DNA of 57,038 nt from Arthrobacter sp. (lineage in GTDB: Bacteria; Actinomycetota; Actinomycetes; Actinomycetales; Micrococcaceae). Where the stretch lies: assembly GCF_031179985.1 (NCBI RefSeq), contig NZ_JAPSHJ010000010.1, positions 1 to 57,038 on the forward strand, given 5' to 3'. Both the position numbers and the translations under genes were made by a program. Under the pieces are notes generated by a model, which was not told the origin of the DNA, searched no databases, and saw nothing but the letters and a program-made list of their open reading frames with translations. Shown piece after piece: positions 45,272-53,001 of this stretch (positions are counted from its first letter, which is position 1; each line of letters begins with the position of its first letter).

Positions 45272-46009
45272 TTACTTTTCGGTAAATGCCCTCAGCGATG
45301 GCTTCGCCCGCCTCAGCAGGACCCTGCCGATCCAAATGCATGCCAGTCCAGCCATGAGGGCCAGGACGGCTGTGTAGTTGATGACCGGCTGAAGAAATCC
45401 AAGGGAATCCGGGATGACGGGGAACAGCATGCCCAGGATCAGTGCAAAGAATCCAAGAGACAGCAGGGCGGCCCCGACGCGAACGGCGCCCGGCAGTGAC
45501 TGGGTCACAGCCGTCAGCGTCGCTGGTAACAGGCACACCGCTACATACGCCGGATAGAGCCGCCCGGCAGCAGCGTAAAAACCGATGAGCAGGCCGTTTT
45601 CCGGGCTCCTGCCGGGAAGGGCCGCCAGCCCGGTCGAGGAACCGGCGGTGTCCGCGAGGAGAAAAAGAACAACGGTGGCTAGCATGATGAGGGCAAGAAC
45701 CCCCACACCAACAGGTCCGGTGAGGCGGCGCAGGGCCCGGGAGTCATCGAATGCCTTGGCTACGCCACGTCCAGCAAGGAAGACGGTCACATAGATAATG
45801 AACCGGAGAATCAGGTTGGCGTAGTTTTCGGAACCCAGCCAGGAATCCACGGCCATATACGGCTCGTCGATGCTCAGGAGGATCGCCAGCGTAGCGAGGA
45901 CAAAGATTGCGAACAGCGAGCGGTTACGGCCCCGGACGGCGCTGGGGATCCGGGCCACAGCCAGAGCACTACATACCGACAGCGTGGACCACTGCAGGAT
46001 TTCGATCAT
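45272..46009 (-). CDS. Seven-helix integral membrane protein coupled to an HTH gene
   Basis: A 245-residue protein with seven predicted membrane helices (about 2-21, 31-48, 67-86, 99-119, 140-165, 180-200, 208-230) and a basic C-terminus (RRAKPSLRAF). The early segment IPSAVRGRNRSLFAIF … LLSIDEPYMAVDSWLGSENYANLILR is reminiscent of the N-terminal membrane part of the actinobacterial MAB_1171c/DUF6545 family, but the C-terminal domain of those proteins is absent; this likeness is a judgement by eye. Its ATG 46009 overlaps the HTH gene stop (ATGA), so both are made together. It could be a sensor, a peptide receptor or a transporter. No substrate-binding motif is visible. Confidence 0.7.
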   Translation of the reverse strand: MIEILQWSTLSVCSALAVARIPSAVRGRNRSLFAIFVLATLAILLSIDEPYMAVDSWLGSENYANLILRFIIYVTVFLAGRGVAKAFDDSRALRRLTGPVGVGVLALIMLATVVLFLLADTAGSSTGLAALPGRSPENGLLIGFYAAAGRLYPAYVAVCLLPATLTAVTQSLPGAVRVGAALLSLGFFALILGMLFPVIPDSLGFLQPVINYTAVLALMAGLACIWIGRVLLRRAKPSLRAFTEK

Positions 46010-46743
46010 CCGAGGTTCTCCCAAATTTTTTCTGTTCGCTCATGGTCCTGTTCCTGGCGGCGCAGTGTCCTGCCGATGGCTTGCAGCCGGTCTCCCGCCA
46101 AGGAAGCGAGTTCCCCGTCAGATAAGCGGGCCAAAGCCCGTTGCCGCGCATCGGGGGCCCACCCCGCCTCCTCTTCCGTGATGAGGCCGGTTGCGACCAA
46201 ACCACTCGTCGGAGCCACACCCGCTGCCACCGCAGTTGCAATCGCCAGCTCCGGGGTCAGCCGGTTGGCCGTCAGCTGGGCAGAATAATTTTGGGGGGCG
46301 ATACCGGTAGCGGCTGAGACCCGGTGCCTCAACTCGCCGTCGTCGATGGCGTCCACCCAGTTCCTTACGGAGGTTGTGTGAGGCGCGGGGATGAGCGGCG
46401 GCTGCGGCGCCGGAGGCGCTCCCGGATCGTCCGGGATTGAACGCGCAATCACCGCATGCAGCAGATCAGTCGTGGCAATCTGGCTGACCAGCTCCTCCGG
46501 CCGCGGAAGTGGTGGTTCCCTGCGCAGGTCTGCGAACGTGTCAAAGACGGCAAGTGCAGTCACGGGGTTGATGCCGACGGCGCGGCTGACGCTGACGAGC
46601 GTTGATTCGGCCACTTTGCCACGAACCAGTTGCTGCGCCAGGGTGGTGCGCTTGATGCCCGATATGCGGCTGATATCGGCCATGCTCGCCGATGGTGCAA
46701 CTCCTTGGAGCCATCGTTGGAAAGCCTTGGCGGGGACTGGCAT
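46006..46743 (-). CDS. Helix-turn-helix (XRE-like) protein coupled to a 7-TM gene
   Basis: A 245-residue protein of unclear family. Residues about 15-60 form a likely helix-turn-helix (SASMADISRISGIKRTTLAQQLVRGKVAESTLVSVSRAVG split over the two helices and the following scaffold). A proline-rich linker at about 103-125 leads to a second helix-turn-helix-like stretch (RHRVSAATGIAPQNYSAQLTANRLTPELAIATAVAAG, about 138-175), so the protein may be a tandem repeat of one fold. The acidic/basic C-terminus looks helical. ATG 46743 has AGGAAG upstream. It is first in a two-gene unit with the membrane protein and is divergent from the ABC-F operon, so it could regulate either. Confidence 0.7.
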   Translation of the reverse strand: MPVPAKAFQRWLQGVAPSASMADISRISGIKRTTLAQQLVRGKVAESTLVSVSRAVGINPVTALAVFDTFADLRREPPLPRPEELVSQIATTDLLHAVIARSIPDDPGAPPAPQPPLIPAPHTTSVRNWVDAIDDGELRHRVSAATGIAPQNYSAQLTANRLTPELAIATAVAAGVAPTSGLVATGLITEEEAGWAPDARQRALARLSDGELASLAGDRLQAIGRTLRRQEQDHERTEKIWENLG

Positions 46744-46777
46744 GGACGGCTTCCTGCATCGGGAGGAGTGCCCGGCT

Positions 46778-46806
46778 TTGCGCCGGCGGGATGTATCAAC
46801 TATGCT
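46778..46806 (+). promoter_or_regulatory. Promoter of the ABC-F operon
   Basis: TTGCGC (46778-46783) and TATGCT (46801-46806) are 17 nt apart and close to consensus. Transcription should begin near 46812-46813, placing a 15-bp hairpin at the very 5' end of the message. Confidence 0.6.
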
Positions 46807-46808
46807 AG

Positions 46809-46898
46809 ATGGTCGAACCCGTTGGTCCGTACACCCCCCAAGTCCGGATCAACGGGTTCTTCTACGTCCGGATGTTTTCCGCCGTTTGGTGGCGGTGA
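46809..46898 (+). promoter_or_regulatory. Structured leader of the ABC-F operon with candidate leader peptide
   Basis: Hairpin 1 pairs 46815-46829 with 46845-46859 (15 bp, one G-U, arms beginning GAACCCGTTG); it is followed by TTCT. Hairpin 2 pairs CCGCC (46879-46883) with GGCGG (46891-46895) directly before the Shine-Dalgarno GAGAGGA. A small open frame ends at TGA 46896-46898: 29 codons if read from ATG 46809, or 8 codons (MFSAVWWR) from ATG 46872. Because the predicted transcript start is near 46812, the 8-codon version is the likelier one if any is translated. This resembles ribosome-mediated attenuators before antibiotic-resistance ABC-F genes. Confidence 0.45.
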
Positions 46899-46910
46899 GA
46901 GGATGGACCA

Positions 46911-48611
46911 ATGACTGCAACCCTTGTTGCCAAAGACCTTTCCGGCGGTCACGATCACCGCACCCTTTTCTCAAATCTTTCCCTCACTGTGGCACCGGGC
47001 GATGTTGTAGGAGTAGTAGGAGCCAACGGAGCCGGCAAATCGACGTTGCTCCGCCTTCTCGCCGGTGTGGATCAGCCGCAGGACGGCACCGTCAGCCTGG
47101 CGCCGTCGGATGCCTTTGTCGGGTGGCTGCCGCAGGAGCATGAACGGATAGACGGTGAGACCGTCGGCGGTTACATTGCACGCCGGACCGGCTGCGCTCA
47201 GGCGACTGCGGCCATGGAGTCGACGGCTGAAGCCTTGGGATCCGGAGCGCCAGGATCCGAGGACGCCTACTCGCTGGCCTTTGACCGCTGGATGGCGTCG
47301 GGGGCAGCGGACCTCGAGGAGCGCATTCCTCCGGTCCTGGCCGAGCTCGGCTTGGACACCGGGACAAATGCCCACATGGCAGGCCTATCGGGCGGCCAGG
47401 CGGCACGCGTCGCCCTCGCTGCTCTGCTGCTCAGCCGTTTCGACGTCGTCCTCCTCGACGAACCCACCAACGACCTGGACCTTCACGGACTCGCAAAACT
47501 TGAGGCGTTTGTGCAGGGCCTCCGTGGGGGTGTGGTTCTGGTCTCCCACGACCGTGAGTTCCTGGCCCGCTGCGTTACCACCATCGTGGAGCTGGACCTG
47601 GCCCAGAACTCAGTCTCCGTCTACGAGGGCGGCTATGAGGCATATCTTGAGGAGCGCGCCGTCGCAAGGCGGCACGCCCGGGAGCGCTACGAGGAGTTTG
47701 AGTCCACTAAAGCCGATCTGGTGTCGCGCGCCCGGACGCAAAGGGAATGGAGCTCGCAGGGTGTCCGGAACGCCATGAAGAAAAGCCCGGACAATGACAA
47801 GATCAGGCGGGCAGCCAGCACCGAATCTTCGGAAAAGCAGGCGCAGAAAGTGCGCCAAATGGAATCGCGGATCGCCAGGCTCGATGAAGTGGAGGAGCCC
47901 CGCAAGGAATGGCAGCTCCAGTTCAGCATCGGGCAGGCTCCGCGCTCCAGCTCCGTTGTGGCCACGCTGCGGGACGCAGTAGTGCAGCAGGGGGAGTTCA
48001 CCCTGGGCCCGGTTAACCTGCAGCTTAATGCGGGGGAGCGGATCGGGATAACCGGCCCGAACGGCGCCGGGAAGTCCACCCTTTTGAGGCTCCTCCTGGG
48101 GTCACAGCAACCTTCTGCAGGAACAGCGTCCATGGGCGCCTCGGTGGCCATCGGTGAGATTGACCAGGCCCGTGGCCTCCTCGCCGGACATCTGACGCTC
48201 TCCTCCGCAGTGGAGGCTGTCCTTACTGACATGACCCAGGCTGAGGTCCGAACACTGTTGGCCAAGTTCGGGCTCAAAGCGGATCATACGTCCAGACCGG
48301 TCGACTCACTGTCCCCAGGTGAACGGACCAGGGCTGCGCTCGCCCTGCTGCAGGCGCGGGGAGTTAACCTGCTGGTCCTTGACGAACCCACCAACCACTT
48401 GGATCTTCCTGCCATCGAGCAGTTGGAGGAGGCTCTGGAAAGCTACGACGGCGCTCTTCTGCTGGTCACCCACGACCGGCGCCTGCTGGAGAATGTCCGT
48501 CTCGATGTGAGATGGCACGTACTGGACGGCAGGGTCACGGAATCTTCCGGGACCGCCTCTATCGAAAGCCCAGGAGACCGCCCCGCCGCAAGAACTGGCC
48601 GTAACCGATGA
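46911..48611 (+). CDS. ABC-F family ATPase (ribosome-associated type)
   Basis: A 566-residue protein with two ATP-binding cassettes and no membrane domain. Cassette 1: Walker A GANGAGKST, signature LSGGQAARVALA, Walker B VVLLDEPTNDLDL. Cassette 2: GPNGAGKST, LSPGERTRAALA, LLVLDEPTNHLDL. They are joined by a charged P-site-tRNA-interaction-type linker (about 240-335, rich in R/E/K). ABC-F proteins act on the ribosome, some giving resistance to macrolide, lincosamide or pleuromutilin drugs. The linker is of medium length; whether this is a resistance or housekeeping member cannot be fixed by eye, but the attenuator-like leader and overlap with an exporter gene favour resistance. GAGAGGA precedes ATG 46911. 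Confidence 0.9.
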   Translation: MTATLVAKDLSGGHDHRTLFSNLSLTVAPGDVVGVVGANGAGKSTLLRLLAGVDQPQDGTVSLAPSDAFVGWLPQEHERIDGETVGGYIARRTGCAQATAAMESTAEALGSGAPGSEDAYSLAFDRWMASGAADLEERIPPVLAELGLDTGTNAHMAGLSGGQAARVALAALLLSRFDVVLLDEPTNDLDLHGLAKLEAFVQGLRGGVVLVSHDREFLARCVTTIVELDLAQNSVSVYEGGYEAYLEERAVARRHARERYEEFESTKADLVSRARTQREWSSQGVRNAMKKSPDNDKIRRAASTESSEKQAQKVRQMESRIARLDEVEEPRKEWQLQFSIGQAPRSSSVVATLRDAVVQQGEFTLGPVNLQLNAGERIGITGPNGAGKSTLLRLLLGSQQPSAGTASMGASVAIGEIDQARGLLAGHLTLSSAVEAVLTDMTQAEVRTLLAKFGLKADHTSRPVDSLSPGERTRAALALLQARGVNLLVLDEPTNHLDLPAIEQLEEALESYDGALLLVTHDRRLLENVRLDVRWHVLDGRVTESSGTASIESPGDRPAARTGRNR

Positions 48612-50521
48612 GCATGGACGGGGTGGCCTGGAGCTCCCTCTACAAGATCACCCGGGCCTCAGGCGGCTCCAGGTCGTTCTCCAAGGAGACACTGAAGCGG
48701 GTCTTCGGCTTTGCCCTGCCGCATCGTCGGAAGCTCATTGTCTTCGTGCTGCTTTCGATCGTCATGGCGGTCCTGGCTGTGGCGACTCCGCTCCTTGCAG
48801 GCCAGGTGGTGGATGCGATCATCGCCGGAGTTGAGGCTTCGGTAGTGATCTGGCTCGCCGTGCTGATTGCCGCCGTCGCTGTGGCGGAAGCGGGCATCGG
48901 CCTGCTGACCCGCTGGCTTTCCTCCACTATCGGCGAGGGCGTGATCGTTGACCTTCGCACCAGGGTTTTCGACCACGTCCAGAAAATGCCGATCGCGTTT
49001 TTCACCAGGACGAGGACCGGGGCGTTGGTGAGCCGGCTCAACAACGACGTGATTGGCGCCCAAGCCGCCTTCGCCGGAACCCTGTCCGGCGTGGTGAGCA
49101 ACGTGGTGGCGCTTCTGCTGACCCTCGTCGTGATGCTGGAGAAGTCCTGGCTGGTTACAGTGCTGGCCATGGTCCTGCTGCCGATCTTCCTCATCCCGGC
49201 CCGCCGGATGGGGTCGAAGCTGGCGGACCTTCGGCGCGAAGCCGCCGAGCACAATGCGGCCATGGGCACACAGATGACCGAACGGTTCTCGGCTCCCGGC
49301 GCCACCCTGGTGAAGCTCTTCGGGCGCCCGGACGAAGAGTCCCGCGAATTCGCCGTCCGCGCAGGTCGTGTCCGCGATATCGGCGTCCGTACCGCCATGC
49401 TTCAGTTCACGTTCGTGACCGCCCTGACGCTCGTCTCAGCCCTGGCACTCGCATTGGTATACGGGCTGGGGGGCTGGCTCGCGCTCGGCGGCCAGCTGGC
49501 CGCGGGCGACGTCGTCGTGCTGGCACTGCTGCTGACCCGGCTTTACGCGCCGCTGACGGCCCTTTCAAACGCCCGCGTCGAGATCATGAGCGCGCTGGTC
49601 AGCTTCGAACGCGTCTTTGAAATACTGGACCTCAAGCCCCTTATCCAGCAGAAACCCGACGCCGTTGAGGTACCGCCGGGACCGGTGGCCGTGGAGTTCG
49701 ACGACGTCCGGTTCGCCTACCCATCCGCGGACAAGGTGTCGCTGGCTTCCCTCGAGGACGTGTCCACCCTCGACAGCCGGGGCGGGGAGGAAGTGCTGCA
49801 CGGCATTAATTTCCGGGTGGAGCCCGGCCAGACCGTAGCACTCGTAGGATCTTCGGGAGCAGGTAAATCCACCATCGCCCAGCTGCTCGCCAGGCTGTAC
49901 GACGTCGATTCCGGCGCCGTGCGCCTCGGTGGCACCCTGCCCGGCACCGGAGTTGACGTCCGCGACGTCACTTTCGATTCGATGCGGGCGACATTGGGAA
50001 TGGTGACCCAGGACGGGCACCTTTTCCACGAAAGCATCGCCTCCAACCTTCGCCTTGCCCGGCCGGAGGCCACAGAAGACGACATGTGGGACGTGCTGCG
50101 CCGGGCGCGGCTGGAATACATGATCAGATCCCTGCCGGACGGACTGGACACGGTTGTGGGGGAGCGCGGATACCGGCTCTCCGGCGGCGAGCGGCAGCGT
50201 CTGACCATTGCCCGCCTGCTCATTGCACAGCCGCGGGTGGTGATTTTGGACGAGGCCACAGCTGCCCTGGACTCCACCAATGAGGCAGCAGTCCAGGCTG
50301 CGTTGGGGGCCGCACTGGAGGGACGCACCGCCGTCGTGATTGCCCACCGACTGTCCACGATCCGTGCAGCGGACATGATTCTGGTGGTTGAGGAAGGCCG
50401 AATCGTGGAACGCGGGACGCATACCGAGTTGCTTTCAGTCGATGGCCGCTATGCCGAGCTCTATCACACGCAGTTCGCAGAGGCCCACGCCGTTGCCGAA
50501 GAGGCCGTTCCCGAGCTCTAG
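48608..50521 (+). CDS. ABC exporter with fused membrane and ATPase domains
   Basis: A 637-residue half-transporter of the type IV ABC exporter class (MsbA/LmrA/BmrA-like). Six membrane helices lie in about residues 35-330 (for example LIVFVLLSIVMAVLAVATPLL). The ATPase domain has Walker A GSSGAGKST, Q-loop GMVTQDGHLFHES, signature LSGGERQRL, Walker B VVILDEATAALD and H-loop IAHRLST. An insertion of about 20 residues (DKVSLASLEDVSTLDSRGGE) sits between the A-loop region and the Walker A strand. It overlaps the ABC-F gene by 4 nt (ATGA) and would act as a dimer exporting a drug, lipid or peptide. It converges with and overlaps the NUDIX gene by 4 nt. Confidence 0.93.
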   Translation: MSMDGVAWSSLYKITRASGGSRSFSKETLKRVFGFALPHRRKLIVFVLLSIVMAVLAVATPLLAGQVVDAIIAGVEASVVIWLAVLIAAVAVAEAGIGLLTRWLSSTIGEGVIVDLRTRVFDHVQKMPIAFFTRTRTGALVSRLNNDVIGAQAAFAGTLSGVVSNVVALLLTLVVMLEKSWLVTVLAMVLLPIFLIPARRMGSKLADLRREAAEHNAAMGTQMTERFSAPGATLVKLFGRPDEESREFAVRAGRVRDIGVRTAMLQFTFVTALTLVSALALALVYGLGGWLALGGQLAAGDVVVLALLLTRLYAPLTALSNARVEIMSALVSFERVFEILDLKPLIQQKPDAVEVPPGPVAVEFDDVRFAYPSADKVSLASLEDVSTLDSRGGEEVLHGINFRVEPGQTVALVGSSGAGKSTIAQLLARLYDVDSGAVRLGGTLPGTGVDVRDVTFDSMRATLGMVTQDGHLFHESIASNLRLARPEATEDDMWDVLRRARLEYMIRSLPDGLDTVVGERGYRLSGGERQRLTIARLLIAQPRVVILDEATAALDSTNEAAVQAALGAALEGRTAVVIAHRLSTIRAADMILVVEEGRIVERGTHTELLSVDGRYAELYHTQFAEAHAVAEEAVPEL

Positions 50522-50919
50522 GTGGTCCCGTACAGGGCCGGCAGGATGTGGTCTGTGAGCAGCGGAGCCAGATCCTGCGGAAGCTCGGCGGTGAGATCGA
50601 GCCAGCGTATCTCCGCAATTTCTGCTGAGGGGTGGGCCGACCAGACGCCCGGAGCGGTATAGACAGTAGCCTCGATGTCCGTGGCGGCCTCATTCGCAGC
50701 TGCTGCGATCCAGACCCCCATGAGCCGAAGGTGCTCGGGCGGCACGGCGATCCCAACCTCCTCAAGGAGTTCACGGGAAGCAGCCTGCGCCGCGGTTTCC
50801 CCCTGTTCAGGCTTGCCACCGGGATGCATGAACTTGTCCGTGCCACGCTTGCGGACAGTGAGCAGGCGCCCGGCGTCGTCGAAGACACAGACGGCGGAAA
50901 CCACAATGCGCGGTGTCAT
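50518..50919 (-). CDS. NUDIX hydrolase
   Basis: A 133-residue enzyme with a complete Nudix box, G35-x5-E41-x7-R49-E50-L-x-E53-E54-x-G56 (GKPEQGETAAQAASRELLEEVG). It hydrolyses a nucleoside diphosphate linked to another group; the start VVSAVCVFDDAGRLLTVRKRGTDKFMHPGG resembles MutT-like and ADP-ribose-type members, without enough to name a substrate. ATG 50919 overlaps the stop of the upstream DUF6314-like gene (ATGA), so they are co-translated. The 3' end overlaps the ABC exporter gene on the other strand by 4 nt. Confidence 0.92.
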   Translation of the reverse strand: MTPRIVVSAVCVFDDAGRLLTVRKRGTDKFMHPGGKPEQGETAAQAASRELLEEVGIAVPPEHLRLMGVWIAAAANEAATDIEATVYTAPGVWSAHPSAEIAEIRWLDLTAELPQDLAPLLTDHILPALYGTT

Positions 50920-51410
50920 CGCCCGCCTCCGGCGCCTGGCACGACGGCGCGGCGCAGCACCGACTGGAGCAAGAGGTTCTTCGTGGGACCGCTGACGTCC
51001 CAGCTGTAGCGGTATTCGTCCCGGCTGACCAGCGAATAATTCACTCGATAGGTATCGGGATCGCACCAATGGAGTTCAGAGTCATCAGCGGTGAGGAAAC
51101 TCATCCGGTGGAACGGGCGTCCGTCCGGAAAGAAAACCTCAAGGGTGTCCGGCCTGTCAGAGGCGTGCAGAACATACTCACGTTGCGCAGGGCCTGTGAA
51201 GGGTTTGCCGCCAGGAGCCTCCCACTGAACGGTTCCTTCTTCGCGGTAGCGGAGGGCGTCGTCGTCGGCTTCTATAAAAATTGCTACGCCGGTGAAGGTG
51301 CCGCGGCTGTCCGCGGACCGGTCCCACAAGGTGCGGTCCACCGACCAGGAGCCCAAAAGATACGCGCGCAAATTTACAGCGGAAGCGGCGTCCGGCGTGT
51401 GCGAGTTCAA
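50916..51410 (-). CDS. DUF6314-like protein starting beside a tRNA gene
   Basis: A 164-residue protein with a calycin-like beta pattern: LRAYLLGSWSVDRTLWDRSADSRGTFTGVAIF, FHRMSFLTADDSELHWCDPDTYRVNYSL and DEYRYSWDVSGPTKNLLLQSVLRR. I match it tentatively to the DUF6314 family; its function is unknown. The best upstream start is TTG 51410, which lies one base after the 3' end of the tRNA gene and leaves no room for a ribosome-binding site; TTG 51371 (MRAYLLGSW) is an alternative with no good site either. It is coupled by ATGA to the NUDIX gene. Processing of the tRNA 3' end could yield a leaderless message. Confidence 0.68.
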   Translation of the reverse strand: MNSHTPDAASAVNLRAYLLGSWSVDRTLWDRSADSRGTFTGVAIFIEADDDALRYREEGTVQWEAPGGKPFTGPAQREYVLHASDRPDTLEVFFPDGRPFHRMSFLTADDSELHWCDPDTYRVNYSLVSRDEYRYSWDVSGPTKNLLLQSVLRRAVVPGAGGGR

Positions 51411-51411
51411 G

Positions 51412-51484
51412 TGCCCTCGATTGGAATCGAACCAACGACACCGGCTTTAGGAGAGCCGTGCTCTATCCACTGAGCTACGAGGGC
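51412..51484 (-). tRNA. tRNA-Arg (anticodon CCU)
   Basis: The 73-nt gene starts GCCCTCG, pairs with CGAGGGC at the 3' end and has discriminator A. The D-arm is TAGCTCAGTGGATAGAGCA, the anticodon loop CTCCTAA gives anticodon CCU, and the T-arm carries GTTCGATTC. CCA is not encoded. It reads the AGG arginine codon. Confidence 0.97.
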
Positions 51485-51570
51485 GGGCGTCCGAACCGGC
51501 CGGCACGAGGCCATCCTGTTCGGGCACGGTTACAAGCATACAAGGTGCTGGCGCGTACTACGCTCTTGGC

Positions 51571-52329
51571 ATGAGTTCTGCCCCTTTGCCGGCCGCCGCC
51601 CTTGTGTATATTCCTGATACAGCCTCGACACGGCAATACATCGGAGCCTGGTCCATTCTCAGTGTCCTGCAGTATTTCGCGGCGGAATCTGCCGTCATCG
51701 GTGCCTGGGCAGGCCCACAGCCGTATGATCGCCGAACGGCTTTTATCAGTGATCTGGGCGCGGTGACCTGCGGAGTCTTCGATGGCCGGGCTGTTTGCTC
51801 TCCGCTGCACCTCCTCATGAATGTTTCATTCTTTGTCCAAGGGCTTGGCATTCTGCTGGGCGCGCTGCTGCTCAGTTCAGGATTGCTGTGCGTTGCGGCC
51901 AGGCCGGGGGCACCTGCGCGGCCGGACGAGAAACCTTGGCACGCGGCCATAGTGGTCCGGCTTTTCATGGCGACAGCGGGGGCCGGAACAATGTTGGTGG
52001 GGCTGGTTCCGGAGGACGTTGGATCTCCACTGCATTTTGCCGGGGCTCTGATGTTTTTCATCGCCGGTGCCTTGGGACTGACCACTCTTGGTGCCATCTG
52101 GCGCAGCAAGACCCCGCTGGCATGGTTCATCCTCGGCTGCGGAGTGGTGTCCCTCTCTGCCCTCGTGGTGGGTGGCCTGACACGGATGGATGTCCCTGAA
52201 CCCGGGACCTTGGAACGACTGATGGGGTATCCGGTGACCGTTGGCCTGGCCTCAGCGGGCCTGGTGATCGCCCAGCGTGTTCACGAGGAGCGCAAGGTGC
52301 GCAAAGCCATGCGGATGCAGGCTGAGTAA
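51571..52329 (+). CDS. DUF998 family integral membrane protein
   Basis: A 252-residue membrane protein of the DUF998 type with about six hydrophobic helices (for example about 25-48, 80-105, 125-147, 153-175, 180-203, 220-240). RRTAFISDLGAVTCGV and VCSPLHLLMNVSFFVQGL are the family-like segments; the SDLG and S-P-L-H positions are conserved in DUF998 proteins. The function is not known. ATG 51571 has no Shine-Dalgarno, but TACGCT stands exactly 6 nt before it, so a leaderless message is likely. It is divergent from the tRNA gene and converges with the next membrane-protein gene 9 bp away. Confidence 0.82.
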   Translation: MSSAPLPAAALVYIPDTASTRQYIGAWSILSVLQYFAAESAVIGAWAGPQPYDRRTAFISDLGAVTCGVFDGRAVCSPLHLLMNVSFFVQGLGILLGALLLSSGLLCVAARPGAPARPDEKPWHAAIVVRLFMATAGAGTMLVGLVPEDVGSPLHFAGALMFFIAGALGLTTLGAIWRSKTPLAWFILGCGVVSLSALVVGGLTRMDVPEPGTLERLMGYPVTVGLASAGLVIAQRVHEERKVRKAMRMQAE

Positions 52330-52338
52330 GCGGGCCTG

Positions 52339-52965
52339 CTATTGCTGTTTGCGGGGCTTCTGTCCAAGGAAAGACGCAACGGCGCCGGCCAGCAAGCTCA
52401 CCAAAAACAGCACCCAGCCGGCCATGGTGAGCGTGGAGGCAAGTGCAACAGCACCGCCGTCGAGCGTTGACATCGTCATCATGGAATCGATGGCCGCATT
52501 GCCCCACAAGCGGACAGCCACGAAGAGAAGGGGGATTGCCCAGAGGGCCCAGCGAAGCGGCTTGCGGGCCACGTTGGTGCCGATCAGCAGGAGCCAGGTA
52601 AAGCCGAAAATGAGGGGAAACAGGGTTCCAGCCGTCTTGTGGAGGTAGTTGAGTTGCCCCACGGCATCCCTATCCATGGACTGGCGCAACTGCTCCACGT
52701 ACGAAGTGTCAAAGCCGCCGAAGAGGGAATCAGGCATAGCCAGCCCGCCCGAAAGCTGGGTCAGCTGATTGAGGGTAAGCAGGTGCAGGTACCAAAAGAG
52801 GAAGAGGCTGGCCACCAGCCCGGCAATGAGGATCAGGTTGCTGTTGTTCTGCGCTCTCTGGGGGGTACGCGCAGTGCTGGGGTTGATGACAGCTGGAAGA
52901 TGGTGCTGGGGGATTTCAGCCTTGGTTCCGTGCTTCTTGATCCGCTGTGCGGGTGTTTTGGCCAT
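52339..52965 (-). CDS. Hypothetical four-helix membrane protein
   Basis: A 208-residue protein I do not recognise. The first 43 residues are soluble and basic (KTPAQRIKKHGTKAEI). About four membrane helices follow (about 44-66, 113-133, 141-160, 175-200), with an external loop of about 45 residues after helix 1 containing SLFGGFDTSYVEQLRQSMD. The true start is ATG 52965; the upstream frame to 53190 runs antisense through hisN. GGAG is only 2 nt from the start, so translation initiation is unclear. It is divergent from the hisN-like gene, with 36 bp between them. Confidence 0.72.
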   Translation of the reverse strand: MAKTPAQRIKKHGTKAEIPQHHLPAVINPSTARTPQRAQNNSNLILIAGLVASLFLFWYLHLLTLNQLTQLSGGLAMPDSLFGGFDTSYVEQLRQSMDRDAVGQLNYLHKTAGTLFPLIFGFTWLLLIGTNVARKPLRWALWAIPLLFVAVRLWGNAAIDSMMTMSTLDGGAVALASTLTMAGWVLFLVSLLAGAVASFLGQKPRKQQ

Positions 52966-53001
52966 GGCTCCATTATTGCCCGTGCCGATAGGCTGGGACG
53001 C

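Noticed and set aside
46391..47143. 250-codon plus-strand frame across the HTH gene and ABC-F start
   Set aside because: It overlaps two well-supported genes in other frames and the structured leader; the sequence is Arg/Ser/Pro-rich as in shadow frames.
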